DNA of 64,000 nt, taken from the NCBI GenBank assembly GCA_029974635.1, contig JARKQY010000043.1:124001-188000 (forward strand), read 5' to 3'. The DNA is from Bacillota bacterium. GTDB lineage: Bacteria; Bacillota; UBA4882; UBA8346. The notes under the pieces are model-generated. The model did no database searches. It was not told where the DNA came from and saw only the letters and a list, made by a program, of their open reading frames with translations. The position numbers were made by a program, and so were the translations under genes. Position 1 is the stretch's first letter. The number at the start of each line of letters is the position of its first letter. This document shows positions 1 through 9,610 of the stretch, piece after piece.

Positions 1-461
1 AAGCTTTACTGATTTATCATATTAAATCACACTAACTTTGCCTTTATAAAATCCCCTTAATCCCGTAAATCCTATCCTTGTTTTGAGCCTATTAAATTCA
101 CCAACATATTTTTAGACGGGATTTACAGGATTTATTGGATTAAATCATTTTTGCCCTTCATTTTTCTTTGCCTTTATGAAAATCCCCTTAATCCAGTTAA
201 TCCTGTCCAAGTAGCCTTGTTTTGAGCCTATTAAATTCACCAACATATTTTTAGACGGGATTTACAGGATTTATTGGATTAAATCATTTTTGCCCTTCAT
301 TTTTCTTTGCCTTTATGAAAATCCCTTAATCCAGTTAATCCTGTCCAAGTAGCCTTGTCTTGGGCCTATTAAATTCACCAGCATACTTCTAGACGGGATT
401 TACAAGAGTTATTGGATTAAAACATTTTGCGCCTTCGTTTTAACTCTAGGCCCAGCAAAGA
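1..461. repeat. Tandem ~139-bp repeats in gene-free DNA
   Basis: No gene is visible here. The segment starting CCTATTAAATTCACC recurs at 88, 227 and 365, so the unit is 139 then 138 bp. Two full copies (88-226, 227-364) are followed by a partial one running to about 440, and 1-87 is a diverged partial copy. Each full unit holds two imperfectly inverted 19-mers (125-143 with 188-206, and 264-282 with 326-344; 17 of 19 positions match), so each unit could fold into a long hairpin. The array abuts the 3' end of smc; ftsY, a frequent neighbour of smc, is not seen in these 461 bases. Confidence 0.85.
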
Positions 462-3400
462 TCACACCGCTTTTTGGTTTAAATCAAGCGAGATTAACTT
501 GGAAACTCCGAGTTCCTCCATGGTCACACCATAGATGGCATTGGCAATTTCCATTGTACCGCGGCGGTGGGTTATAACGATGAATTGCAAATCCTTACTG
601 AATAACTCCAGACAACGGGAAAAACGTTGTACGTTCACTTCATCCAAGGTAGCGTCGATCTCGTCCAGGACACAAAACGGCGAAGGCTTTACGGCTAAAA
701 TGGCAAATAACAGCGCAATGGCAGTCATGGCCCTTTCTCCCCCGGATAGCAATGATAAAGCCTGCAGTTTTTTACCGGGAGGTTGGGCGGTGATTTCAAT
801 CCCCGATGTCAAAGGATTTTCGGGTTCCACCAGGAGTAGATCGGCGTTGCCCCCTTCGAAGAGTTCGGTATAAAGCTTTTTGAACTGGGCCCGCACCTGT
901 TCGAAAGTATCGGTAAACCGTTTGGTGATGGTCCTTTCAATCTCCGAAATTACCTTTAAAAGGGATTCCTTGGCTTTAATCAGATCTTGCGATTGATTGG
1001 TCAAAAATTCATATCGGCCTTTTAATTGCTGATAATCATCAATGGCCGCCAGATTTACCGCTCCCAATTCCCGCATGCCGACTTTCAATCCTTCGATCCG
1101 GGACCCCACATCTTCCTGCCGGACCCATAACGGATCGATTTTTTCCATCCAATCCACACCGTAATCTTCCTTTAAATTATTGAGAATGTTCTCAACTTCC
1201 AACTGGTTTTGATTGATGGTCAGATCGATTTTGTAAATCTGATTTTGATAATCATTTTGCTTTCTGCGAAAACTGCGCTGCCGGTTCTCCAACTCCTTGA
1301 TCTGGATCAGGATCTCATCTTTTTCCCGTTTACCGCCATCAATTAAGCTCTGTTGTTCCGTTAATCGGAGCTTTTCCGTTTCAATCTTCCGCGTAAGGTC
1401 GGTTATTGTTTCCCGGATCCGGAGTGAATCCGTCTGGATTTGTTCTTGTTTTAAGGCTAATTCCTGCAAGTAAAGCTCAATTTCCTGGACTTGTTTTGCA
1501 AGCTGGCTTTTTAATGCCAGTTTACCCTGTTGTTCCTGTAGACTGGCGCTTAATCTGGATTTTATATCCGAAATCCGTTGAATCGTCTCATCTTTATTCT
1601 GCTTAGCCGTCCGGAGCGACGCTGTCAACCCGGTTAGTTTGCCCTCAATTTCCTGAAGCAATGATTCTTTGGTTTGAATCAGCCGCAAAAATTCTTCCTT
1701 ACCCGCATCGTATTTTTGACTTTCAACCTGCAAATCTGCCAACTGAGTTGAGTAAGCATCCAGTTCATCGTTGACCCGGGCCAGGTTTTGCTCCAATGTT
1801 TGGATCTCCCGGTCCAAACCCACTCTTTTCAATTTAATCTCGTTCTCTTCCTTTTTCGCCTGTTCCAATTGAGCCGCCAGGTTTTGGAGCTGCTTTTTCA
1901 ACGATTGCGCGTTTGAAATCCCTTTCTCCAAAAAGGCCTCGGCATCCAGCTTTTCCCTTTTCAAATCCTCAATCTCCCGGCGGCGGCTTAAAAGTCCCAA
2001 ACGGCGTTTATCCACGCTGCCCCCGGTGATGGACCCTCCCGGATTCACCAAGTCGCCTTCGGGCGTAACGATCCGGAAGCTCTTGTCCAATTTGGCGCCA
2101 ATTTTTACGGCAGTTTTCAAATCAGGGGCAATCACCGTAGTATTTACCAGGTAATTCAATATATTACGGTATTCATTTGAGAACTGCAATACCGAAAGCA
2201 GGGACTGGCATCCGAATTGCTGCATAACCCCTTGATACTGCAAAATTTTACCTTCGGTGCTTTGGATTAAATTTAACGGCAGAAAAGTCGCTCTTCCTTT
2301 GGCTTGTCTTTTTAAATATCCAATGGCATCTTGCGCCTGTTGATCGGTTTCAATGACAATATGCTGCAAACTCGACCCCAACGCCGTTTCAACAGCCAGC
2401 TCCATTCCGGACTGCACATGAATCAGATCGGCAACAATTCCCCGGATCCCTTTATGAAAGGGTTGGCCTTCGGCTTCGGCCATAATTGCTTTGACACCCT
2501 GGAAATACCCTTGCAAACTACGCTCCATTTCATCCAATAAGCTGATTTTGCTCTCCAGGCCCCTCAGTTTATCCTTCCAATCCAGGTTTTTGGTTTCAAT
2601 CGAAACCAGATCCTCTTCCATTTTCAGGATTCGCTGAGCGTATTCTCCCTGGATTTGATGCCGTTTACCCAATTCCTGATCAAAGGTTTGCAGAGTATCC
2701 GTTTTGGCGGAGGCATCCTGCTGGAATTGTTCAGCTTGCTTACGTAACAAATCAGCTTTTTTTTGAAACTCGGTTACTTGCTTGACGGCAAAATCTTTCT
2801 GCAAATTCGCGGAATTCACCTTGTTCTTTAAAGCCGCAATTTCGTTTAAAATCTCGATGAGTTCATTTTTTAAATCTTGCTCCTCCGCCTCCAAGGTAAC
2901 TAATTCATGATTCTGAGAGATCAGAATTTGTTCAACGGCGGATAGATCGGTTTCACTGCTCACCTGCTTACTGCTGACAGCTGCTATCTCGTCATCTATG
3001 GCGGATTGTTCCCCGATGACTTCTTCTTTGCGCTGTAAATTGAGTTGATAGTTATGATAATGTTCCTGTCCCTGGCGTTCCAAATCGGCCGCTTTTTCCT
3101 GCAGAAAGGCGACTTGTTCATGGCACTTATCGATTTGGTTCTGGATACGGTAAAACTCCTCGTTCAAAGTGCCGATATGATTGTCATGATCCAACAAGCG
3201 AAGCCGTTCTTCTTCAAGCTTGGAATCAATAATGCTTTCCTGTCCTTCGAAATCTTGAAACTTCTGTTCCAAATCAGTCTTGCTCTTTACTAAATCATCC
3301 AATTTTAATTGCAAGTTTTGGACAATCGTTCCATAATGATTGATTTCCAGATGGGTTAGTTGTCCCTTTAAACTAAGATATTCTTCGGCCAACGAAGCTT

Positions 3401-4022
3401 GTGTGCTTAAAGGTCCTAGTTGATTCTCAAGCTCGGTGATGATATCCTGCAGCCGGACCAGATTACGGTCAGTCTCTTCCAGCTTACGTTCGGCTACCTG
3501 TTTGCGTACTTTATATTTGATAATTCCGGCCGCTTCCTCGAAAATCGTACGACGATCCTCGGCCTTTGCAGAAAGAATCGCGTCTATTTTTCCCTGACCG
3601 ATGACCGAATAAGCTTCTTTTCCCAAGCCGGTGTCATAAAACAGCTCCAAAATATCCTTCAGCCGCACCGGCGATTTATTGATAAAAAATTCACTTTCCC
3701 CGGAACGAAACAGCTTACGGGTTACGGAAACTTCGGTGAAATCTATAGGAAGCGCTTTATCGGAATTGTCCAAAACCATGGTCACATCTGCCAGCCCCAA
3801 TGGCTTCCGGGTTGTACTTCCCGCAAAAATCACATCATCCATTTTGGAACCGCGCAAGCTTTTTACGCTCTGTTCGCCTAAAACCCAGCGCAAAGCATCC
3901 GAGATATTGCTTTTACCGCTGCCATTGGGTCCGACGACTGCAGTGACGCCAGGCAAAAAGTCAAGCCGGATCTTATCGGCGAAGGATTTAAATCCAACGA
4001 TTTCCAAGCGTTTAAGATACAA
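462..4022 (-). CDS. smc: Chromosome segregation protein SMC
   Basis: Structural maintenance of chromosomes ATPase, the core of the bacterial condensin that compacts and segregates the chromosome with ScpA and ScpB. The 1186-residue length is the family norm. Walker A GPNGSGKS lies at residues 31-38. Long heptad coiled coils flank a hinge at about 515-650. The C-terminal head carries the LSGGE signature and the Walker B stretch CVLDEIDATLDE near 1090-1125. The start codon is TTG, preceded at seven bases by GGTGG. It is the last gene of a minus-strand block; rnc-smc proximity is conserved in Firmicutes, although spoVS and a sigma gene separate them here. Identity is very secure. Confidence 0.98.
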   Translation of the reverse strand: MYLKRLEIVGFKSFADKIRLDFLPGVTAVVGPNGSGKSNISDALRWVLGEQSVKSLRGSKMDDVIFAGSTTRKPLGLADVTMVLDNSDKALPIDFTEVSVTRKLFRSGESEFFINKSPVRLKDILELFYDTGLGKEAYSVIGQGKIDAILSAKAEDRRTIFEEAAGIIKYKVRKQVAERKLEETDRNLVRLQDIITELENQLGPLSTQASLAEEYLSLKGQLTHLEINHYGTIVQNLQLKLDDLVKSKTDLEQKFQDFEGQESIIDSKLEEERLRLLDHDNHIGTLNEEFYRIQNQIDKCHEQVAFLQEKAADLERQGQEHYHNYQLNLQRKEEVIGEQSAIDDEIAAVSSKQVSSETDLSAVEQILISQNHELVTLEAEEQDLKNELIEILNEIAALKNKVNSANLQKDFAVKQVTEFQKKADLLRKQAEQFQQDASAKTDTLQTFDQELGKRHQIQGEYAQRILKMEEDLVSIETKNLDWKDKLRGLESKISLLDEMERSLQGYFQGVKAIMAEAEGQPFHKGIRGIVADLIHVQSGMELAVETALGSSLQHIVIETDQQAQDAIGYLKRQAKGRATFLPLNLIQSTEGKILQYQGVMQQFGCQSLLSVLQFSNEYRNILNYLVNTTVIAPDLKTAVKIGAKLDKSFRIVTPEGDLVNPGGSITGGSVDKRRLGLLSRRREIEDLKREKLDAEAFLEKGISNAQSLKKQLQNLAAQLEQAKKEENEIKLKRVGLDREIQTLEQNLARVNDELDAYSTQLADLQVESQKYDAGKEEFLRLIQTKESLLQEIEGKLTGLTASLRTAKQNKDETIQRISDIKSRLSASLQEQQGKLALKSQLAKQVQEIELYLQELALKQEQIQTDSLRIRETITDLTRKIETEKLRLTEQQSLIDGGKREKDEILIQIKELENRQRSFRRKQNDYQNQIYKIDLTINQNQLEVENILNNLKEDYGVDWMEKIDPLWVRQEDVGSRIEGLKVGMRELGAVNLAAIDDYQQLKGRYEFLTNQSQDLIKAKESLLKVISEIERTITKRFTDTFEQVRAQFKKLYTELFEGGNADLLLVEPENPLTSGIEITAQPPGKKLQALSLLSGGERAMTAIALLFAILAVKPSPFCVLDEIDATLDEVNVQRFSRCLELFSKDLQFIVITHRRGTMEIANAIYGVTMEELGVSKLISLDLNQKAV

Positions 4023-4192
4023 AATTGATCCACCTTTTTTAGACTGTTTACTTTAATTGTATCACGAACGCATTCTTACCGTAAACTTGGTCTCAAACAT
4101 TTTACCATAACCGGGTTAAAAAAGAAATACCCGTACCCGTTAGATAAGGAATCCATGTAATAGTTTTTCTTCTTTGTTAGGAAAATTTTGGA

Positions 4193-4885
4193 TTAAATTG
4201 CTTTCGGCCGGCGGGATGCCAAAGGAATGGCCAGGTCTTTTCGTTTTCTGGCTTTAAGGGGAATTTGGGGGCACAACAAAGAACCATAGCGGAATAGAAT
4301 CTTTTTTAGCTTTAATTTGGCTCTTGTCCTGGCATTATCAATTACTTTCAATGATAACGATAAGGCATCTTGAATGTCCTGAAGCTTATAACCGTTGATT
4401 ATCATCTGCAAAACCCGAAATTCAACGGGAGACAAATACGCTTCCAGAACCGCATCCAACCGGCATTTGATCCAGCCCTCTTCAATCCGAGTGAAAGGCT
4501 CATTGCTTTCATCAGGTATCATATCCAGTAAAGTACAGGATTCCGTTTCATTAAGGAAAGTATTTAGAGAGATCATCCTGCTTTTAATGAAGGTTTTTTT
4601 AGCAAAAGAGCGTTTGAGAGAGTTAAAAACCCTTCTCAGTATGCAAATATAAGCAAAAGTACTAAATTTAATGGAGTAATTCTCCGGGTCATATTCATCA
4701 ATAGCTTTTAACAAGCCAATGGCACCTTCTTGAAAATAATCTTCAAAATCCATTACCGGCACATTATAATTTTTTACAATATGGCCAATCATCGGTAAGT
4801 ATTTTCTTACCAGTTCTTCCCGGGAAAAAAAATCCTGTTCCACACGAAAACGCTGGATCAACCTGAGATCTTTTTCCTGGTTCAT
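4193..4885 (-). CDS. SigH-like sigma-70 family sigma factor
   Basis: A 230-residue RNA polymerase sigma factor. Region 2 is recognisable at about 28-95 (FEDYFQEGAIGLLKAIDEYD followed by the KFSTFAY segment), and region 4 at about 148-195 (LSPVEFRVLQMI then a helix-turn-helix ending in KLKLKKIL). The order and spacing resemble the sporulation sigma factor SigH (Spo0H) more than ECF factors. It has a basic C-terminal tail of about 30 residues beyond region 4. Its location between spoVS and smc is not the usual sigH locus, so it may be a SigH paralogue rather than SigH itself. The ATG has only a weak upstream purine run (AAGGG touching the start), suggesting low expression or a different start. 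Confidence 0.85.
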   Translation of the reverse strand: MNQEKDLRLIQRFRVEQDFFSREELVRKYLPMIGHIVKNYNVPVMDFEDYFQEGAIGLLKAIDEYDPENYSIKFSTFAYICILRRVFNSLKRSFAKKTFIKSRMISLNTFLNETESCTLLDMIPDESNEPFTRIEEGWIKCRLDAVLEAYLSPVEFRVLQMIINGYKLQDIQDALSLSLKVIDNARTRAKLKLKKILFRYGSLLCPQIPLKARKRKDLAIPLASRRPKAI

Positions 4886-4981
4886 CCCTTATCCACACCA
4901 TTCTTTATTTTAGGATATTTCTTAATCCAATATATGACGGGGTTGTCCTAGATATTCCAAAATATTATAAAAATGTATCAT

Positions 4982-5012
4982 AAAATCAAAAACCGCTGGG
5001 AGATAGCGGTTT
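4982..5012 (-). terminator. Rho-independent terminator after spoVS
   Basis: Perfect 8-bp stem AAACCGCT (4990-4997) with AGCGGTTT (5005-5012) and a 7-base loop. Read on the minus strand it is followed by TTTTTGATTTTA. It lies 73 bases past the spoVS stop and would separate spoVS from the sigma gene. Confidence 0.75.
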
Positions 5013-5084
5013 AAAAAGTCTCTTTATGATATTGCGGCGCTAAAACATTGATTCGCCCCTATACATTATGGTTATTAAAGGATT

Positions 5085-5345
5085 TTAACGTGGTTCTACA
5101 ATGAATTTAATTGCAGTACGAATTTGACCATCAATATTAATTTCCGAAAAACCCGGAGTACAGATTAAATTTATTCCATTCGGCGCCACATAGCCGCGAG
5201 TGATGGCAATTGCTTTGACAGCTTGATTTACCGCCCCGGCCCCAACCGCCTGGACTTCCGCCACTCCTTTTTCACGCAATACGGCGGCTAAAGCGCCGGC
5301 AACAGATTTTGGGCTGGAATTTGCTGAAACTTTTAATACGTCCAT
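5085..5345 (-). CDS. spoVS: Stage V sporulation protein S
   Basis: SpoVS is a small conserved protein of the Alba-like fold needed at the late coat and cortex stage of spore formation in Bacillus; its biochemical role is not settled. The 86-residue product begins MDVLKVSANSSPKSVAGALA and contains the conserved GAGAVNQAVKAIAIARGY-like core (here with TRGY) and the C-terminal TAIKFIVEP. I chose the ATG at 5345 because a GGGGGG ribosome site lies seven bases upstream and family members start exactly here; the frame is open 26 codons further upstream. A SigH-like promoter precedes it and a terminator follows, so it is probably a single-gene unit. Confidence 0.95.
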   Translation of the reverse strand: MDVLKVSANSSPKSVAGALAAVLREKGVAEVQAVGAGAVNQAVKAIAITRGYVAPNGINLICTPGFSEINIDGQIRTAIKFIVEPR

Positions 5346-5384
5346 TAGAAAGCCCCCCATAAAAAATATAGCTACTTTCCTATC

Positions 5385-5414
5385 ATATTCAATTAGGGGG
5401 AAAAAAAAACCTAT
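5385..5414 (-). promoter_or_regulatory. Candidate SigH-type promoter of spoVS
   Basis: On the minus strand ATAGGTTTT (5414-5406), a 12-base spacer and ATTGAATAT (5393-5385) match the published SigH consensus (RnAGGAwWW, 12 or so, RnnGAATwW) except for one position in the -35. The predicted start would be about 30 bases before the spoVS ATG. B. subtilis spoVS is transcribed by SigH, which agrees. Single-site match, so tentative. Confidence 0.55.
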
Positions 5415-5426
5415 CTCAGACAAATC

Positions 5427-6155
5427 TTAACATTTTAATTGATTGAGCGCGAAACCGGCTGCCCGATTTTGGGCCTCCTTTAAGGTACGCCCGGTGCCGG
5501 AACCAAGAACTTCACCGTTTAACAATACCTCAACGGTGAAAGATTTATTATGAGGAGGGCCTTCTTCATGAATCAGCCGGTATTCCGGTTTAAACCCCCG
5601 GGACTGGGTAATCTCCTGCAGATTGCTTTTGGCATCGATAAGATCGCATTGATTCAGGATCTCCGGCAGGATTGAACTGATGAGGGGCAGTAAGAAAACA
5701 TTCGTTTTTTCAAAACCGAAATTTAAAAAATAAGCCCCGATGAATGCTTCAAACAGATCCGCCAGGATATTTTGTTTCTCCCGACCGTTGGTCCTTAGCT
5801 CCCCTTGCCCCAGCCGGATATAAGAATTCAAATCTAACTTTTTTGCCAGAGAGGCCAGTATCGGAGCACTGACGATAATTGATTTGAGTTTCGCCAATTC
5901 CCCTTCATTGGAAACGGGATATTGTGAAAATAAAAACCGGCAGACCACCAGAGAAAGAACACTATCACCCAGAAACTCCAGCCGCTCATTACTGGAAATG
6001 TTACGTTCATTGGCAAATGAGGAATGGGTAATAGCCTCTGCAAATAACTCTTCCTGTACCGGTACAATTTTTAATTGGGCCATCAATTGTTTAATCGATG
6101 GCCCCTGATTCACTTTCGAACGGTATAAGTTCTGCTTCGGATGATCTTTGTTCAT
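5427..6155 (-). CDS. rnc: Ribonuclease III
   Basis: Double-strand-specific endoribonuclease that processes rRNA precursors and some mRNAs. The catalytic signature NERLEFLGD is at residues 56-64 and the second acidic cluster (DLFEAFIGA) about 60 residues later; a double-stranded RNA-binding domain fills the last 70 residues (KSFTVEVLLNGEVLGSGTG, then KEAQNRAAGFAL). The chosen ATG at 6155 gives 242 residues, follows AAGGA by ten bases and avoids overlap with fabF. An upstream in-frame start at 6221 would overlap fabF by 28 bases and add 22 unconserved residues. Placement after acpP/fabF and before smc is typical. Confidence 0.95.
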   Translation of the reverse strand: MNKDHPKQNLYRSKVNQGPSIKQLMAQLKIVPVQEELFAEAITHSSFANERNISSNERLEFLGDSVLSLVVCRFLFSQYPVSNEGELAKLKSIIVSAPILASLAKKLDLNSYIRLGQGELRTNGREKQNILADLFEAFIGAYFLNFGFEKTNVFLLPLISSILPEILNQCDLIDAKSNLQEITQSRGFKPEYRLIHEEGPPHNKSFTVEVLLNGEVLGSGTGRTLKEAQNRAAGFALNQLKC

Positions 6156-6193
6156 CAAGCCGTCATCCTTACTCTTTATTTCTCCCCAGTTCC

Positions 6194-7432
6194 CTATTGA
6201 TATTCTCGGAACGCGAGACAAATATTATGCCCCCCAAACCCCAGAGAATTGGATAAAACAGTATCAACTTTAGCTTTTCTGGCTTTATGTGGAACATAAT
6301 CCAAATCACAATCAGGATCCGGTGTATTATAGTTAATTGTGGGCGGAATGATTCCATGCACGATGGAACAAACTGAAATAATGGCTTCAATTCCTCCGGC
6401 AGCGCCCAATAAATGTCCGGTCATTGATTTAGTGGAGCTTACCGCCACAGATTTGGCATACTCACCAAAAACACGCTTGACCGCAATTGTTTCCAGCCGA
6501 TCATTATGAGGCGTTGAGGTCCCGTGGGCATTGATATAAGATATTTCTCCCGGTTCCAGACCGGCGTCAGCCAAAGCCCGTTTCATGGCCCTGGCAGCAC
6601 CGTCACCTTCAGGGTCTGGAGCTGTCATATGATAAGCGTCCCCGGTTTCTCCCATACCGATGATTTCAGCATATATGGTGGCGCCCCGTTTTAGGGCATG
6701 CTCCAATTCCTCTAAAATGAGAACCCCGGCTCCCTCTCCCATGATAAAACCATCCCGGTTCAAGTCAAAAGGCCGGCTGGCTCCCTTGGGATCCTGATTA
6801 TTGGTTGATAAAGCGCCGGCAGAGGTGAAACCCGCATAACTCAGTCCGGTAATCGCAGCTTCACTGCCTCCGGTAATCATTACTTTGGCGTCACCTTTTT
6901 GAATTATACGGAGAGAATGCCCGATGGAGTGAGATCCGGACGCGCAAGCCGTAACAACCGTATGGTTTGGCCCTTTAGCTCCGATAACAATGGATACATA
7001 CCCGGAACTCATATCCGGAATCATCATCGGAATGAAAAATGGGCTTACCCGGCCCGGTCCTTTCTCAACAAATATTCTGGCTTGATCCTCAAAGGTTTTA
7101 ATACCGCCAATTCCGGAACCGATTATAACACCAATATCCTCAGCGTTCGCCGGGTCAATGACCAATTTGGAGTCTTCCAAGGCCATTTTACAAGCGGCAA
7201 CCGCAAATTGAACCACGCGATCGGTTCTTTTCAACTCTTTTCTATCCAAGAATTGACCCGGATCGAAATTCTTAACTTCAGCGCCTATTTTTACATCAAA
7301 ATTGGTCGTATCAAAACCGGTAACATAATCAACCCCTGAAACACCATTTACAATTGAATCCCAAAACTGGGTAATTCCAATCCCTACAGGTGAAACCACT
7401 CCAAGTCCGGTAATAACCACACGATGTTTCAC
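6194..7432 (-). CDS. fabF: Beta-ketoacyl-ACP synthase II
   Basis: Condensing enzyme that elongates acyl-ACP with malonyl-ACP in type II fatty acid synthesis. All 412 residues match the thiolase-fold family: active-site Cys163 in [11 protein letters not shown], the first catalytic His in the NAHGTST motif near 303, and the second in GHLLGAAGG near 340. The start is GTG with GGTGG seven bases upstream. It follows acpP after a 137-base spacer containing a strong hairpin, and its end meets rnc. No fabH is present in the cluster, so initiation must be encoded elsewhere or done by another enzyme. Confidence 0.98.
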   Translation of the reverse strand: MKHRVVITGLGVVSPVGIGITQFWDSIVNGVSGVDYVTGFDTTNFDVKIGAEVKNFDPGQFLDRKELKRTDRVVQFAVAACKMALEDSKLVIDPANAEDIGVIIGSGIGGIKTFEDQARIFVEKGPGRVSPFFIPMMIPDMSSGYVSIVIGAKGPNHTVVTACASGSHSIGHSLRIIQKGDAKVMITGGSEAAITGLSYAGFTSAGALSTNNQDPKGASRPFDLNRDGFIMGEGAGVLILEELEHALKRGATIYAEIIGMGETGDAYHMTAPDPEGDGAARAMKRALADAGLEPGEISYINAHGTSTPHNDRLETIAVKRVFGEYAKSVAVSSTKSMTGHLLGAAGGIEAIISVCSIVHGIIPPTINYNTPDPDCDLDYVPHKARKAKVDTVLSNSLGFGGHNICLAFREYQ

Positions 7433-7532
7433 TTTTTCACCACCAATTACTAAATGTTATGGTTTTTTAATAACAATTGTATAATTTTATGATCGGTCAT
7501 TTAATGCAGCATTAATGATGCATTATTTAAGA

Positions 7533-7558
7533 GAGTCCCGCAGTTGTCTACGGGACTC
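7533..7558 (-). terminator. Hairpin between acpP and fabF
   Basis: GAGTCCCG (7533-7540) pairs with CGGGACTC (7551-7558) around a 10-base loop, about 12 bases past the acpP stop. The minus-strand sequence after it (TCTTAAATAATG) has a poor U-tract, so it may act as a partial terminator or mRNA-stabilising end that lets acpP be expressed above fabF. A second inverted pair, TAATGCA (7502-7508) and TGCATTA (7519-7525), follows. Confidence 0.45.
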
Positions 7559-7569
7559 ATTTAGAACTT

Positions 7570-7803
7570 TTACTGGGTATTTTCCTTAATGTAATTAACT
7601 GCATCTCCTACAGTCACGATTTTCTCGGCGTCCTCATCCGGAATTTCCAGGTCGAACTCCTCTTCCAAAGCCATAACCAGTTCGACGATGTCCAATGAAT
7701 CCGCTCCCAAATCATCCACGAAAGATGCTTGTTCAGCTACTTCCTCTTCATCAACACCTAATTGTTCTACAACTATATCCTTTACCTTACTGAAGATATC
7801 CAA
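7570..7803 (-). CDS. acpP: Acyl carrier protein
   Basis: Carries growing acyl chains on a 4'-phosphopantetheine arm attached to Ser36 of the GADSLD motif. Strongly acidic, 77 residues. Start choice: the frame also offers GTG at 7812, but the AAGGAGG site ends right at that codon. TTG at 7803 lies eight bases past GGAGG and gives a 77-residue protein beginning [17 protein letters not shown], which aligns end to end with B. subtilis AcpP. It sits between fabG and fabF as in most bacterial fab clusters. Confidence 0.95.
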   Translation of the reverse strand: MDIFSKVKDIVVEQLGVDEEEVAEQASFVDDLGADSLDIVELVMALEEEFDLEIPDEDAEKIVTVGDAVNYIKENTQ

Positions 7804-7910
7804 CCACTTCACCTCCTTCCAATGGGGGGTTGGTTAAAAATACGACGTTTTATATATACGATAGATTCGGAGTTTTATTATTTAAATACGATATTTCCTT
7901 TCTCCGTAGT

Positions 7911-8648
7911 TTACATCGCCATTCCGCCATCAATATTCAACACATGGCCGGTTATATAGGATGCAGCGGGAGAAGCTAAAAATACAACGGCATCCGCCAC
8001 GTGCTCAGGTTTTCCCAAAAAATTCAACGGAATTAAACGCATTAAATTTTCCCGGGCTTCCGCCGAAAGAGCGTCGGTCATTTTCGATTCAATAAATCCG
8101 GGTGCAATGGCATTGACCCGAATATTCCGGGAGCCTAGTTCCTTGGCCATTGTTTTGGTGAAAGAGATCAGACCGCCTTTGGAAGCCGCATAGTTGGCTT
8201 GCCCGGCATTTCCCATCAAGCCGATAACCGAGGCGATATTGACGATCTTACCCGAACGCTGTTTCATCATCGGTTTGATGGCAGCTTTGGTACAAAGGAA
8301 CGCTCCTTTTAAATTGATAGTTAAAACAGCGTCCCAGTCTTCTTCGGACATTCGCATCAATAAATTATCCTTGGTAATCCCCGCATTATTAACCAAAATA
8401 TCAAGTTTACCGAAAGTTTTTATAGCTTCTGCCACCATGGCTTCACAATCAGCCATTTTGGTGACATTCCCAACGATAGAAGCCGCCTGCCCGCCCAGTT
8501 TACGAATCTCCTCAGCAGTCTGGTGAACTTCCTCCATAACATCGGAAATAACTACGGAAGCACCCTCAGCCACAAGCCCCAATGCAATAGCTTTTCCAAT
8601 TCCTCTTGCAGCACCGGTGACAATTGCAACTTCGCGAGCTAATCTCAT
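7911..8648 (-). CDS. fabG: 3-oxoacyl-ACP reductase
   Basis: NADPH-dependent short-chain dehydrogenase that performs the first reduction of the fatty acid elongation cycle. It has 245 residues with the cofactor loop TGAARGIGKA near the N-terminus, the structural NNAG motif near 86-89, and the catalytic Ser, YAASK Tyr and Lys around 138-156. The ATG follows AGGAGG by nine bases. The gene starts four bases after the fabD stop, so the two are probably translated together. The C-terminal GHVLNIDGGMAM is the usual FabG end. Confidence 0.97.
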   Translation of the reverse strand: MRLAREVAIVTGAARGIGKAIALGLVAEGASVVISDVMEEVHQTAEEIRKLGGQAASIVGNVTKMADCEAMVAEAIKTFGKLDILVNNAGITKDNLLMRMSEEDWDAVLTINLKGAFLCTKAAIKPMMKQRSGKIVNIASVIGLMGNAGQANYAASKGGLISFTKTMAKELGSRNIRVNAIAPGFIESKMTDALSAEARENLMRLIPLNFLGKPEHVADAVVFLASPAASYITGHVLNIDGGMAM

Positions 8649-8652
8649 ATTA

Positions 8653-9576
8653 CTAGACCTCCTTTAAAATTGCAAGAGCTTTTTTAAGAGAACCTAAATC
8701 TTCACAATTAATAATAGTGGCAGTTTTTAATGTTTTTTTGACCAAACCCGACAATATTTTTCCGGGCCCGACTTCACAAAAAATCCGAACATCTTGGGAT
8801 GCCAAATAATTCAACGTATCTTCCCAAAGCACCGGAGAATAAATCTGGCGATAAAGATTGTCCACCAATTGTTCTGAAGATACCGGCAAGGCGGACACAT
8901 TGGAAATCAGCGGAATACGTGGTTGTCTCCACGTAACTGCGGTTAAATCCGTTTTGAAGATTTCAGCGGCCTTTTTCATAAAACTGGAATGAAATGCACC
9001 ACTAACCGGTAACGGTATAAATTTGCCGCCCTTGACATTTACTGATTCCTGAAGTTTAGCCATATTCGCCTTGGCGCCTGAAATCACAATTTGTCCGGGA
9101 CAATTATAGTTCGCCGCTTCAATTTGATTGACAGTTTGTAAACAATCATTCAATGCCTCACGGTTTAGGCCCAAAACTGCGGCCATAGCGCCTTGTTGTT
9201 CAGGGTCGGCTTCCGCCATTAATTGCGCACGGCGATTCACCAACTGTATAGCTTCCGCAAAAGTACCGGCTTCCGCGGCTACTAAAGCGCTATATTCACC
9301 CAAACTATGACCGGCCATAAAATCCGGCCGGACTCCTTCAGTTGTCAATACTCTAAGCAAAGCCATGCTGGTGGTAAGAATACATGGCTGACTATTCCGG
9401 GTATCCTTCAACTGCTCTTCCGGTCCGTTAAAACACAAACCGGAGATGGAACGGGCTAACACAGCATCAGCCTCTTGATAAACTTCGCGGGCTACTGCAA
9501 AATTCTCATATATTTCCCTACCCATTCCCACGGATTGAGAACCTTGTCCCGGAAAAATAAATGCTATTTTCGGCAT
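8653..9576 (-). CDS. fabD: Malonyl-CoA:ACP transacylase
   Basis: Transfers malonyl from CoA to ACP to supply the elongation cycle. The protein (307 residues) opens with PKIAFIFPGQGSQ, holds the nucleophile in GHSLGE near residue 91 and the family motif SGAFHSSFM near 198. Two adjacent ATG codons (9579 and 9576) are possible; the second lies six bases from GGAG and is preferred. The gene stands between plsX and fabG, as in B. subtilis. Confidence 0.97.
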   Translation of the reverse strand: MPKIAFIFPGQGSQSVGMGREIYENFAVAREVYQEADAVLARSISGLCFNGPEEQLKDTRNSQPCILTTSMALLRVLTTEGVRPDFMAGHSLGEYSALVAAEAGTFAEAIQLVNRRAQLMAEADPEQQGAMAAVLGLNREALNDCLQTVNQIEAANYNCPGQIVISGAKANMAKLQESVNVKGGKFIPLPVSGAFHSSFMKKAAEIFKTDLTAVTWRQPRIPLISNVSALPVSSEQLVDNLYRQIYSPVLWEDTLNYLASQDVRIFCEVGPGKILSGLVKKTLKTATIINCEDLGSLKKALAILKEV

Positions 9577-9610
9577 CATGGTCTCCTTTTAGAAGGATGA
9601 AATACACAGA

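Noticed and set aside
88-440. CRISPR array from the repeated units
   Set aside because: Units are about 139 bp and contiguous, with no short repeats alternating with unique spacers, and no cas genes occur in the window.
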